From assembly GCF_024181725.1 (NCBI RefSeq), contig NZ_CP028908.1:1364001-1428000 (forward strand): a stretch of DNA of 64,000 nt, in the 5' to 3' direction. The DNA is from Bradyrhizobium sp. WD16 (GTDB taxonomy: Bacteria > Pseudomonadota > Alphaproteobacteria > Rhizobiales > Xanthobacteraceae). Positions 35,025 through 42,971 of this stretch are shown in pieces. The notes under the pieces are model-generated. The model ran no database searches. It was not told the origin of the DNA and saw only the letters and a program-made list of their open reading frames with translations. How positions within the stretch are numbered: the first letter of the stretch is position 1; the number at the start of each line of letters is the position of its first letter. A program made the translations under genes and the position numbers.

Positions 35025-36719
35025 ATGCCTACCGGTTCTCCACTCACAGACGCCATAAAACAACAACCTAAGCTACCACTGTGGCTCACACATCTTTGGC
35101 AGCGAGCATCCGAACACCGGCGCCTAGGTCTCATCTTGGGCGCAGGGGTATCGTTCGACGCAAAAGTCCCCTTGTGGGGTAAGCTAGTCAGCCGCTTAGC
35201 GGAGGCGGCAGGAATCTCTGCCGAGATTTTGGCTCAGCACCAAAAGGAACGCTTTCCAGAAACGTTCCTTGCCGAGATTCTCTACCGGCATCACCATGCA
35301 GATCACCCCAAGTCTGCGGACAATCCTTCCGACCGCTATCACGAGTATCGCGTCAACTCAGCTTGGAAACAGAAGATCCGGGAATGCCTATATCGAGATG
35401 TTGGTGACAAGACATTCGAGGAGATTGCCAAGAAGCACCCCTACCTGAAGGGCCTAGCTAACTTGGTCTGCAAATCCGGATTTACCGTCACCCTCAATTT
35501 CGACGATATCGTTGACCAAGCGGTGACTGCGCACGTCGAAGAGATTCTGACGGCCGCACCCGAAACCGACATAGCCAATCCTGAAATCATTTATCACCCG
35601 AAGGTCGAAACACGGAAGCACGCCCCGGTCATATACCATATCAACGGCAGCCTTCCGCGTGATCAACCGCGACGCAGCAGCGCCCATGTAGTACTCACCG
35701 AGGACGCGTTTGCCGACGTAATGTTGTCGCCGAACTCTCACAACGCAGAATACGTAATCAATCAATTCGCGGTGCGCACCTTCGTCTTGCTTGGGCTATC
35801 TCTCAATGACAACTCGCTAAAGAATATCCTGAGGTCGAGCGCAAAACGAAATCCGGCCAACCACCATTTCATCATACTTCACGAATTGGACGACAACCCA
35901 AGGTCGGCCGCAGTCCGGTCTGACATTTTCGAGGTTAACCTACACGTCTACAACTTGATCACGATATTCTTGACCACGGCCCAGCATGCGCAATTCATCG
36001 ACGTGCTGAACGCCTCATCAGCTGCGCAGTTTGACGAGATGCTACTCGCACTTGGGGCGCAGAGTACCATTCACAGGAAATACTACATCGTCGGCTCCGT
36101 TGCATCCGGAAAGAGTTCGACTGTCGATGCATTGCGCTGCTTTACGACATTCGAAGAATTCAGCGGACGTGTTCCGAAAGAGATGTATCGAGACGATACT
36201 GGCCTCACTCAGGATGAGCAGAAGATTGTTGACAACTACCTCTTCCCCCGGCTGATCGAGAAGAACAGGAACATGATGCGCCCTAACTCCGGCGTACGCG
36301 TCATGGATCGTGCGTTCCTTGACTTATTCGCCTTCTCTAAGAACGGGGACAAAATCGAAATCAAACGAAAGGCTCTTGAACTAAAGACCCGCATCGAACA
36401 ATACAAAAAGCCGTTCGAAGATGGACACTTGTTCTTTCTCAGCGCATCTTCCGACGCTCTCGAAGAGCGCTTGTTACAGCGCAGCTCCTCAAAAGAGGCC
36501 GATGGTAAATTCGGCTTTGAGTTGGAGACGCTAAAGAAGCAGGACAAAGTTCTCAGGCAAATCTATCGAATTAAAGATGATCAAGTGCTCGATACAAGCC
36601 ACCTTACGACCGGAGAAGTCGCCAAGGCAATTGCCAGAAAAATCCTGCTGGACGACTATGAAGAGTTTCCGTTTGCGGAACGCCTCGGAGAAATTATTGA
36701 CGGGGATGGGGCGCTTTGA
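35025..36719 (+). CDS. SIR2-like NADase/sensor domain fused to P-loop nucleoside-kinase-like domain
   Basis: A 564-residue fusion. SIR2-like half (about 1-330): LILGAGVSFDAKVPLW (Gly39-Gly41), VTLNFDDIVDQAV (Asn158, Asp160), VIYHINGSLP with the candidate catalytic His, VLTEDAFADV and FVLLGLSLNDNSLKNIL. C-terminal half: Walker A IVGSVASGKSSTVDAL (about 353-368), a DR-containing VRVMDRAFLDLFAF and a LEERLLQRSSSKE lid, as in deoxynucleoside or NMP kinases. SIR2 domains in phage-defence systems deplete NAD+. The kinase fusion could make or sense a modified nucleotide. Its TGA overlaps the TTG start of the next gene. Confidence 0.75.
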   Translation: MPTGSPLTDAIKQQPKLPLWLTHLWQRASEHRRLGLILGAGVSFDAKVPLWGKLVSRLAEAAGISAEILAQHQKERFPETFLAEILYRHHHADHPKSADNPSDRYHEYRVNSAWKQKIRECLYRDVGDKTFEEIAKKHPYLKGLANLVCKSGFTVTLNFDDIVDQAVTAHVEEILTAAPETDIANPEIIYHPKVETRKHAPVIYHINGSLPRDQPRRSSAHVVLTEDAFADVMLSPNSHNAEYVINQFAVRTFVLLGLSLNDNSLKNILRSSAKRNPANHHFIILHELDDNPRSAAVRSDIFEVNLHVYNLITIFLTTAQHAQFIDVLNASSAAQFDEMLLALGAQSTIHRKYYIVGSVASGKSSTVDALRCFTTFEEFSGRVPKEMYRDDTGLTQDEQKIVDNYLFPRLIEKNRNMMRPNSGVRVMDRAFLDLFAFSKNGDKIEIKRKALELKTRIEQYKKPFEDGHLFFLSASSDALEERLLQRSSSKEADGKFGFELETLKKQDKVLRQIYRIKDDQVLDTSHLTTGEVAKAIARKILLDDYEEFPFAERLGEIIDGDGAL

Positions 36720-37165
36720 TTTCTAACCGACCTAATATTTATCTCGCTGGTCCGCTGTTTTCTCCTCAAGAACGCCAGTGGAATGTCCTGCTGCGCGATA
36801 GCTTGATGGGGTTTGCGGACGTTTATCTACCCCAAGAAGATGGCTCCCTACTCGTCGATCTCGTCGCGAGCGGAATGTCTGTGGAAGAAGCTAAAAGCTC
36901 GATTTTCTCTGCGGACATTCGCGCCATCGATCGATGTGATATCCTCATGATCGTCATGGACGGGCGGGTGATCGATGAAGGGGCGTGCTTCGAGCTGGGT
37001 TACGCTTACAGTCGCGGAAAGATTTGCCTTGGCGTAAAAACAGACGTTCGGTCTCTGCTTCCTGTCGGCGACAACCCAATGATCGATTGCGCACTCCGTA
37101 AGATATTTAGGGACATCGATTCTGCGTGTGATTGGATTCGACGTCGACAATGGGAGCAGCATTGA
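36716..37165 (+). CDS. Nucleoside 2-deoxyribosyltransferase family protein
   Basis: A 149-residue protein. NIYLAGPLFSPQERQWN at the start, IRAIDRCDILMIVMDGRVIDEGACFELGYAYSRGK split over two segments near 75-105, contain the family nucleophile Glu in CFELGYA and the Asp pair in MDGRVIDEG. The family exchanges bases on 2'-deoxynucleosides or cleaves the glycosidic bond. TTG 36716 is the start (TTGA overlap with the SIR2-kinase stop). With queC next, a role in placing preQ0 on deoxyribose is conceivable; hydrolysis of (d)NMPs or NAD-related compounds is an alternative. Confidence 0.85.
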   Translation: MISNRPNIYLAGPLFSPQERQWNVLLRDSLMGFADVYLPQEDGSLLVDLVASGMSVEEAKSSIFSADIRAIDRCDILMIVMDGRVIDEGACFELGYAYSRGKICLGVKTDVRSLLPVGDNPMIDCALRKIFRDIDSACDWIRRRQWEQH

Positions 37166-37860
37166 GCAACTCAGCGGCACTGGTCCTTTTCTCGGGCGGC
37201 CAGGATTCCGCGACGGTTCTCGCATGGGCTCTCAAGAACTATGAGCGGGTCGAAACGATCGGCTTTGATTATGGCCAAAAGCACGCTGTAGAGATGAAGC
37301 AGCGAGCGATTTTTCGATCTCGCTTAGCTGATGAATTCCCCGATATGGCCACTCGGCTCGGGCCAGACCATGTGGTTGCACTTGACCTTGCCGGTCAGAT
37401 CGCAGGGAACATCGCTTCGATTGACGTCTCCCGAAGTGAGATGCTCCTTCGGAAGAAATATATCCCCGGACGAAACCTCATAATGATGTCTTTGAGCGCA
37501 AGTGTAGCGTTTCGGAGGGGCATTGAGACGCTCGCTTGTGGCGTCAGCGAGACCGAATACTCAGGTTATCCCGATTGTCGGCGTAAGGCCATGAACGCCA
37601 TAGAAGTAGCGCTGAACGAAGCAACAGGCTTTTCATGGTCCATACAATGCCCCTTGATGGAGCTAGACAAGGCCGGGGTCTGGAGGCTGTCGAGTGCCCT
37701 TGGCGGCAGCGCCTTATTAGAACTCATCAGGGAAGAAACGCATAGTTGCTACGAAGGCGTGAGAGAGAGGCGGCAACCCTGGGGATACGGATGCACACAG
37801 TGCGACGCCTGCCGACTGCGAGAGAAGGGCTGGCGGGAATTCACTGCGGCCTCGGTGTAG
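37162..37860 (+). CDS. queC: QueC-family 7-cyano-7-deazaguanine (preQ0) synthase
   Basis: A 232-residue protein from TTG 37162 (GGGAG six bases upstream; TTGA overlap with the previous stop). PP-loop ATPase motif LVLFSGGQDSATVLAW, IGFDYGQKHAVEMKQ, YIPGRNLIMMSLS, CGVSETEYSGYPDCR and the zinc site HSCYEG...GCTQCDACRLR are all intact. QueC turns 7-carboxy-7-deazaguanine plus ammonia into preQ0. No QueD, QueE or tRNA/DNA transglycosylase lies in the island, so substrate must come from the host. QueC homologues also act in defence (type IV CBASS, DNA deazaguanine systems). An in-frame ATG at 37150 is an alternative start. Confidence 0.9.
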   Translation: MSNSAALVLFSGGQDSATVLAWALKNYERVETIGFDYGQKHAVEMKQRAIFRSRLADEFPDMATRLGPDHVVALDLAGQIAGNIASIDVSRSEMLLRKKYIPGRNLIMMSLSASVAFRRGIETLACGVSETEYSGYPDCRRKAMNAIEVALNEATGFSWSIQCPLMELDKAGVWRLSSALGGSALLELIREETHSCYEGVRERRQPWGYGCTQCDACRLREKGWREFTAASV

Positions 37861-37969
37861 CAATTTAAGCGGATTTCATCCGTAGATATCTGCTCCCGCC
37901 ACTGATACACACGCACCATTGGCGGGGCGAAAAACCTCAATACTTTCAGTAATGAAGGTGCTCTCGATC

Positions 37970-38022
37970 ACAGTTCAATCCTGTCTGGCAGCACCATCCC
38001 TTTTCTTTGAAAGATCGTAGCC
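37970..38022 (+). repeat. attR: right copy of 53-bp island direct repeat
   Basis: Identical to 30354-30406 over 53 bases, comprising the last 27 bases of tRNA-Thr and 26 bases of downstream sequence. It has no tRNA 5' half, so it is not a functional tRNA gene. Confidence 0.93.
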
Positions 38023-38048
38023 CGCGCGATCGGACGGCGCTTCGCGCC

Positions 38049-38837
38049 CTAGCCGTTGCGCCGCTCGCCGCGCAGGGTCGGCAGGCCGATGCCGGCGGCA
38101 TCGAAGCCGCCGTCGACCGCCAGGATCTGGCCCGTGATGTAGCTCGAGCGCTCGCAGGCCAGGAAGAAGATCGCCTCCGCCAGCTCCTCCTCGAGGCCGT
38201 AGCGGTTGAGCGGAATGGCGTCGTGATAATCGGCCCGGATCGCCGGCGAGTGCACCGCCTTGGCCATGGCGGTGTCGACCGGCCCCGGCGCGACGGCGTT
38301 GACGCGAATGCCGAGCGCAGCCAGTTCGACCGCGAGCTGTTTCGTCAGATGGGCGAGGGCGGCCTTGCTGGTGCCGTAGGCCGAACGCAGCGTCGAGGCC
38401 CGCACCGCCGAGATCGAGGTGACGTTGACGACCGCGCCGCCACCGTGCTCGCGCATCAATTGGACGGCCGCCTTGGTGCACAGGAACGAGCCGGTGAGAT
38501 TGACCGCCAGCACGCGATTCCAGTCTTCGTCGGAGGTTTCCAGCAGCGGCGCGAACACGGCGATGCCGGCATTGTTGACCAGCGCATCGAGCCGCCCGAA
38601 CCGCCTCCTGATCTCGTCGATTGCTGCCGCGACCCCGGCGGCGTCGGACACGTCGCAATGCAGCGCCAGCGTGTCCTCCGGCCGCGCGATTTCCGCCTCC
38701 GCACCCGCAAGCAGGTCGCGTTCGATGTCGAGCAGGGCGACCTGCCAGCCTTCCGCCAGGAAGCGCCGCGCGGTGGCGAGGCCGATGCCGCGCGCGGCGC
38801 CGGTGACGAGTGCAAGCTTTTTCGGGGAGGACGTCAT
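38049..38837 (-). CDS. SDR-family oxidoreductase
   Basis: A 262-residue short-chain dehydrogenase. Rossmann motif VTGAARGIGLATARRF (residues about 11-26), LVNNAGIAVF near 88-97, catalytic Ser (VTSISAVRAS) and Tyr-x3-Lys (SAYGTSKAALAHLT). An Asp after beta-2 (LLDIERDL) favours NAD(H). The substrate is unknown. It lies just outside the island right end and has normal high-GC codon use, so it belongs to the host chromosome. Confidence 0.9.
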   Translation of the reverse strand: MTSSPKKLALVTGAARGIGLATARRFLAEGWQVALLDIERDLLAGAEAEIARPEDTLALHCDVSDAAGVAAAIDEIRRRFGRLDALVNNAGIAVFAPLLETSDEDWNRVLAVNLTGSFLCTKAAVQLMREHGGGAVVNVTSISAVRASTLRSAYGTSKAALAHLTKQLAVELAALGIRVNAVAPGPVDTAMAKAVHSPAIRADYHDAIPLNRYGLEEELAEAIFFLACERSSYITGQILAVDGGFDAAGIGLPTLRGERRNG

Positions 38838-38857
38838 CGAGACTCCGTTGTCGGCCG

Positions 38858-38931
38858 CTAGTGTCCCGTCTCCGAATTACCGCTACGTTTGCCTCGCACT
38901 CGCACGGTCATTCGGAGACATAGGGACACTG
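38858..38931. repeat. Palindromic element family B, solitary copy
   Basis: CTAGTGTCCCGTCTCCGAAT start, CGGAGACATAGGGACACT end; no A or C partner follows. Confidence 0.88.
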
Positions 38932-38998
38932 GTTGATCAGGATGGCGGGCATGGGGGCCGTCTTTCCCGCGCCGGCTCTCAAGTCAAACCGCAATCAT

Positions 38999-39754
38999 TC
39001 AGCCGGTCTTGCCCGGCCGTGGCCGGCAGTTGTAGGCGCGGCGGAAGCCGGCGGCGCGGGCATCCTCCACCGAGCAGAACCAGCGCTGCGGCCTGGTCAC
39101 CGTCGGATAGCTGCGGCAGCTGCGCTCGTGATAGATGCCGACATTGCCGGTGAGGCGGGCGCGGACCGAATAGCGGCCCTTGATCGTACAGCCGGCCGGC
39201 ATCGAGGCCTGCTCCGGGAAGATGACGCGGCGGATCGCCGCGGCGGTTTCCGGTTGGCAGGCCGCGCCGGCGAGCGGCGCATCGACGCGCCATTTGCGGA
39301 AATCGATCGGGGCGACGAAGCAGCCCTTCCACAGCCCGAGCCGCTTGTCTTTTGCCTCGGCGACGTCGGCCTTGAAGGCGCTTTTGGCCGGATCGCTTGC
39401 AACGGCGAAGCCGCGCCGCGCCAGCTGCTGGTTGAGGCTCGCCGTCTCGCCCTCGACGAAGCACAGGCCGCGGCGACGGCCGCGGAGGAGCGGATCGGCG
39501 CCCTTGTCGTCGCAGCGCAGCGCCCGGCCGGCGACCACGGCCGCGAGCTGGTCGCGCGCCGTGACACCGCAGGCCCAGAGATCGGCATGGTCATCGACGC
39601 ACATCTGGTCGAACTCCGGCGCATCGACGCCGTCGAGCGAAAACACCGTGTCGCCGATCCTGACCGTGTTGCCGTCCTTCACCACCGGGGCGGCGGCGCG
39701 GCTCGCGGCGGGCCAGATCAGGATCGTCAGCAACAGCAATATGAAACGTCTCAT
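38999..39754 (-). CDS. Secreted thermonuclease-family (SNase-like) protein
   Basis: A 251-residue precursor with signal peptide (about residues 1-21). The domain has VKDGNTVRIGDTVFSLDGVDAPEF in two parts, typical of the staphylococcal-nuclease fold (D-G-D/N-T and G-x-D-A-P-E). However, catalytic Arg/Glu positions are not clearly preserved (LRGRRRGLCFVEGETA; LVRRGFA is LARRGFAV here). The C-terminal half is Cys-rich (GCTIKGRYS, HERSCRSYP, WFCSVEDARAAGFRRAYNC) and resembles a small calcium-binding-type extension. Activity is uncertain. Confidence 0.75.
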   Translation of the reverse strand: MRRFILLLLTILIWPAASRAAAPVVKDGNTVRIGDTVFSLDGVDAPEFDQMCVDDHADLWACGVTARDQLAAVVAGRALRCDDKGADPLLRGRRRGLCFVEGETASLNQQLARRGFAVASDPAKSAFKADVAEAKDKRLGLWKGCFVAPIDFRKWRVDAPLAGAACQPETAAAIRRVIFPEQASMPAGCTIKGRYSVRARLTGNVGIYHERSCRSYPTVTRPQRWFCSVEDARAAGFRRAYNCRPRPGKTG

Positions 39755-40379
39755 CGCTCAAAAACCTTCGGCCGAATGGTCCGCAATACGGCCGGCCCCG
39801 GCACGCTTTGTCCAGCGCCGGCGGATCGAGGTTCACAGAAATCGACCGGCGCCTGCGCCGCCTTCGTCGTCGGGCGTCGACCAGGCGAGCAGTCATGACG
39901 CTGGCATCCGCCTGCAACTTCCGCCGTGCGATTTCCGGTTCCGGCGCCCCTCGCCCGGATCGCTAAAGCGATCCGACCTCTCCCCGCAAATGCGGCTACG
40001 AGTTTCACACATCTGGGCGGCGACAACGGAGTGAAAAGATGCGCCCGGACCTTCGTTTTCGTCATGGCCGGGCTTGTCCCGGCCATCCACGACTTGCTTG
40101 CTGCAGCGTCGTGAAGACGTGGATGCCCGGCACAAGGCCGGGCATGACGATTGAAAGGCTGAGAGAGTGGCCGTCTCTCTCTGCCGTCGTCGCCCGCTTC
40201 AAGCGGGCGATCCAGTACTCCGCGAGGGTGCGAAAGGGCAGGACGGTGCGTCAGCATTCCATCGATGTCACCCTTGAGCACCGCCATCGACGACACGGAT
40301 TACTGGGTCGCCCGGTCTGCGCCGGGCGACGACGACCTGGGGTGTGGCGGCCGCCCAGATGTGTTTGAAACTCGACCGG
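39755..40379. other. Intergenic region with rhizobial-type repeats
   Basis: No gene seen in 625 bases. From about 40021 it contains a module beginning near GTGAAAAGATGCGCCCGGAC, the GTCATGGCCGGGCTTGTCCC inverted pair (about 40063-40145), the tail GATTGAAAGGCTGA...GTGGCCG, and a remnant around 40195-40340 (GCCCGCTTCAAGCGGGCGAT ... TACTGGGTCGCCCGGTC). The same order of modules appears at 51600-51990. Confidence 0.75.
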
Positions 40380-41129
40380 TCAGACCGTCCGGCCGCCGTC
40401 GACCGGCAGCACCACGCCGGTGAGGAATTCGGCCTCGTCGCTGCCGAGATAGACGCAGGCATTGGCGATGTCCGAGGGCTTCGACATCCGGCCGAGCGGA
40501 ATGGTGCCGACGAATTTGGCGCGGTTCTCCGGCGTGTCCGGCACCCCCATGAAGGATTCCAGCAGCGCGGTCTCGCCGATCACCGGCGCGACGCAGTTGA
40601 CGCGGATGCCGTCCGGCGCGAGCTCGACCGCCATCGACTTCGACAGCAGGTTCACCGCGCCCTTGGTGGCGTTGTACCAGGTCAGGCCCGGCCGCGGCCG
40701 CGAGCCCGCGGTCGAGCCGATGTTGATGATGCGCCCCTCTTTCTGCCGGCGCATGATCGGCACCACCGCGTTGGTCATCAGGTAGATCGACTTCACGTTG
40801 ATGGCGAAGACCTTGTCGAACTCGGCCTCGGTGACCTCGAGCATCGGCTTGTTGCGGAAGGTCCAGCCGGCATTGTTGACGACGATGTCGAGGCGGCCGC
40901 CGGCGTCGACCGCCTTGCCGACCGCGGCCTCGATATCCGCCTGCCTCGTGACGTCGCCGGCCACCGCGAGCGCGCCGTTGCCGGCTTCCGCCGCGACCCT
41001 CGCCGCGCCCTCGCCGTTGAGATCGAGCACCACGACCCGCGCGCCCTCACGCGCATAGGCCTGCACGATCCCGGCGCCGAAGCCCGACGCTCCGCCCGTC
41101 ACCAGGGCGGTCTTTCCCTTCAATCGCAT
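40380..41129 (-). CDS. SDR-family oxidoreductase (glucose-1-dehydrogenase-like)
   Basis: A 249-residue classical SDR: VTGGASGFGAGIVQAYA, NNAGWTFRNKPMLE, catalytic Ser (NIGSTAGSRPRPG) and Tyr-x3-Lys (WYNATKGAVNLLSKS), and a C-terminal TGVVLPVDGGRTV. LDLNGEGA after the second strand indicates NAD(H). Thirty bases downstream of the aldehyde dehydrogenase gene on the same strand; the two probably act in one oxidation pathway. Confidence 0.9.
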   Translation of the reverse strand: MRLKGKTALVTGGASGFGAGIVQAYAREGARVVVLDLNGEGAARVAAEAGNGALAVAGDVTRQADIEAAVGKAVDAGGRLDIVVNNAGWTFRNKPMLEVTEAEFDKVFAINVKSIYLMTNAVVPIMRRQKEGRIINIGSTAGSRPRPGLTWYNATKGAVNLLSKSMAVELAPDGIRVNCVAPVIGETALLESFMGVPDTPENRAKFVGTIPLGRMSKPSDIANACVYLGSDEAEFLTGVVLPVDGGRTV

Positions 41130-41159
41130 TCCTCGTTCCTCTCTGATTTGCGATTTCGA

Positions 41160-42620
41160 TCAGCCGTGCTTGACGACCATGGTCTTCATGGCGGCGAGCT
41201 CATAGAGCGCCTCGAAGCCCTTCTCGCGGCCGTGGCCGGATTTCTTCATGCCGCCGAACGGCAGCTCGATGCCGCCGCCGGCGCCGTAGCCGTTGACGAA
41301 GACCTGGCCGACGCGGACCTTGCGGGCGACGCGGATGGCGCGGGCGCCGTCGCCCGACCACACCCCGGCGACGAGGCCGTAATCGGTGCCGTTGGCGAGC
41401 GCGACCGCATCGGCCTCGTCGTCGAACGGCATCGCCACCAGCACCGGGCCGAACACTTCATCGCGGGCGAGTTCGCTGTCGCGCCCGACATTGCGATAGA
41501 GCAGCGGCGGCACGAAGAAGCCTTCCGCCGGCACGCCGTCGGCGATGGCGCCGCGCGCCACGACTTCGGCGCCGGCCGCCTCGGCGCGCGCCAGCATGGC
41601 CTCGATGCGCTTCTTCTGGCCGGCGCTGATCACCGGGCCGAGATCGAGATCCATCTCCGGGGTGCCGGCGGTGAGTTTTGAAAACCGCGTCGTCAGATCG
41701 GCGAGGAAGCGATCCCAGATCCTGCGCTCGACCAGCACGCGCGATCCCGCCGAGCAGGTCTGGCCGGCATTCTGGACGATGGCGGCGCAGACGCTGGTCA
41801 GCACGGCGTCGAGATCGGCGTCGGCGAACACGACCTGCGGCGACTTGCCGCCGAGTTCGAGGGTGCAGCCGACATGATTGCGGGCCGCCGCCGTCTGCAC
41901 CAGCGCGCCGACCTCGGGACTGCCGGTGAAGGAGACGAAGTCGATGCCGGGATGAGCCGACAGCGCGGCGCCGGCCTCCTCGCCGAGACCCGGCACCACA
42001 TTGATGGCGCCGGCGGGGAAGCCCGCCTCGGCGGCGAGTTCGGCGAGCCGCAGCGGCACGAGGCAGGCTTCCTCGGCCGGCTTGACCACCACGGCGTTGC
42101 CCATGGCGAGCGCCGGGCCGAGCGTGCGGCCGAACATCTGCCCGGGATAATTCCAGGGAATGATCTGGGCGGTGACGCCGAGCGGTTCGTAGAGCGTCGT
42201 GACGAGATAGCCGTCGAGGAACGGGATGGTGTCGCCATGCACCTTGTCGGCGGCGCCGCCGTAATATTCGAAGTAGCGCGCCACCGCGACGACATCGGCC
42301 CTGGCCTGCTTCATCGGCTTGCCGGTGTCGGCGGCCTCGAGCTTCACCAGTTCGTCGGCATGATCCTCGACGAGCCTGCCGAGCCGGCTGAGCAGCCGGC
42401 CGCGCTCGGTGGCGGTCAGCCGGCCCCAGGCGCCGTCCAGCGCCCGGCGCGCCGCCTTGACGGCGAGATCGACATCGGCGGCCTCGCCGGCGGCGATGGC
42501 GCCGATCACCTGCCCGGTGGCAGGCGCCAGCATGGCGATGGTCCGGCCCGACTGCGACGGCTGCCACTTGTTGTCGATGAACACGCCCTTGGCGGGCGGC
42601 AGCTTGACCGTGACATTCAT
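41160..42620 (-). CDS. NAD(P)-dependent aldehyde dehydrogenase family protein
   Basis: A 486-residue aldehyde dehydrogenase. [19 protein letters not shown] with the conserved Asn, [12 protein letters not shown] at the cofactor loop, general base Glu in LELGGKSPQ, nucleophile Cys in [14 protein letters not shown] and the terminal [27 protein letters not shown]. Substrate not predictable; betaine-aldehyde- or succinate-semialdehyde-type enzymes look similar. ATG 42620 begins [12 protein letters not shown]; the open frame upstream to 42884 has no dehydrogenase sequence. Confidence 0.92.
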   Translation of the reverse strand: MNVTVKLPPAKGVFIDNKWQPSQSGRTIAMLAPATGQVIGAIAAGEAADVDLAVKAARRALDGAWGRLTATERGRLLSRLGRLVEDHADELVKLEAADTGKPMKQARADVVAVARYFEYYGGAADKVHGDTIPFLDGYLVTTLYEPLGVTAQIIPWNYPGQMFGRTLGPALAMGNAVVVKPAEEACLVPLRLAELAAEAGFPAGAINVVPGLGEEAGAALSAHPGIDFVSFTGSPEVGALVQTAAARNHVGCTLELGGKSPQVVFADADLDAVLTSVCAAIVQNAGQTCSAGSRVLVERRIWDRFLADLTTRFSKLTAGTPEMDLDLGPVISAGQKKRIEAMLARAEAAGAEVVARGAIADGVPAEGFFVPPLLYRNVGRDSELARDEVFGPVLVAMPFDDEADAVALANGTDYGLVAGVWSGDGARAIRVARKVRVGQVFVNGYGAGGGIELPFGGMKKSGHGREKGFEALYELAAMKTMVVKHG

Positions 42621-42971
42621 GGCGTATCTCCCTGGGATCAATTCCGACATGCCAAAGCTCCCGCCTCCCGCACCGCGAGCGAGGCCGGCTTTCGACATGT
42701 TACCATTGTGGCATGGCGGCGCGCGGAGCGCGAACCCCGCCGCTGCAAGGGTCCTGCGCGGCCGACGAGGGCCTTGAGGGGTCAGGCCGCGGCGGAACGA
42801 GGACGGCGGCGGGCCGCAGCGGGCCAACGAGCGACCGTTAACCCTCGCGCGCGCCCGTCGCGGCGAGAGGCGCGGCGCAACCATCCGGACAGGGCTTTCT
42901 TAACTCCGCACCCAGATACTTCGCCCCGCAAAACCAAGAACGCAAAGACAAGAATTTCGGGTGGGGGAAAT
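42621..42971. other. Intergenic region between divergent aldehyde dehydrogenase and chemoreceptor genes
   Basis: Very G/C-rich; no gene, repeat family or clear promoter seen. A G-rich ribosome site lies just before the chemoreceptor ATG. Confidence 0.6.

Larger units (their letters stand above)
30354..38022 (+). mobile_element. Genomic island in tRNA-Thr carrying a candidate defence cassette
   Basis: About 7.7 kb between identical 53-bp repeats, the left one being the 3' end of tRNA-Thr. Base composition is clearly richer in A/T than flanking genes and codon choice differs. Contents: decayed tyrosine recombinase, decayed serine recombinase, then five same-strand genes (GHKL-nuclease, DUF6884-like/GIY-YIG, SIR2-kinase, nucleoside deoxyribosyltransferase, QueC). 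With both recombinases broken, the island looks immobile on its own. Confidence 0.88.

Noticed and set aside
37162-37860. queC as an ordinary housekeeping queuosine gene
   Set aside because: It lies inside an A/T-rich tRNA island and overlaps the deoxyribosyltransferase gene, with no other que genes nearby. I keep this as a possible refutation rather than the main reading.
37970-37997. Second tRNA-Thr gene
   Set aside because: Only the 3' end from the T stem onward is present; acceptor 5' strand, D arm and anticodon arm are missing.
38049-38837. SDR gene as island cargo
   Set aside because: It lies outside the right 53-bp repeat and has the high-GC codon use of the host.
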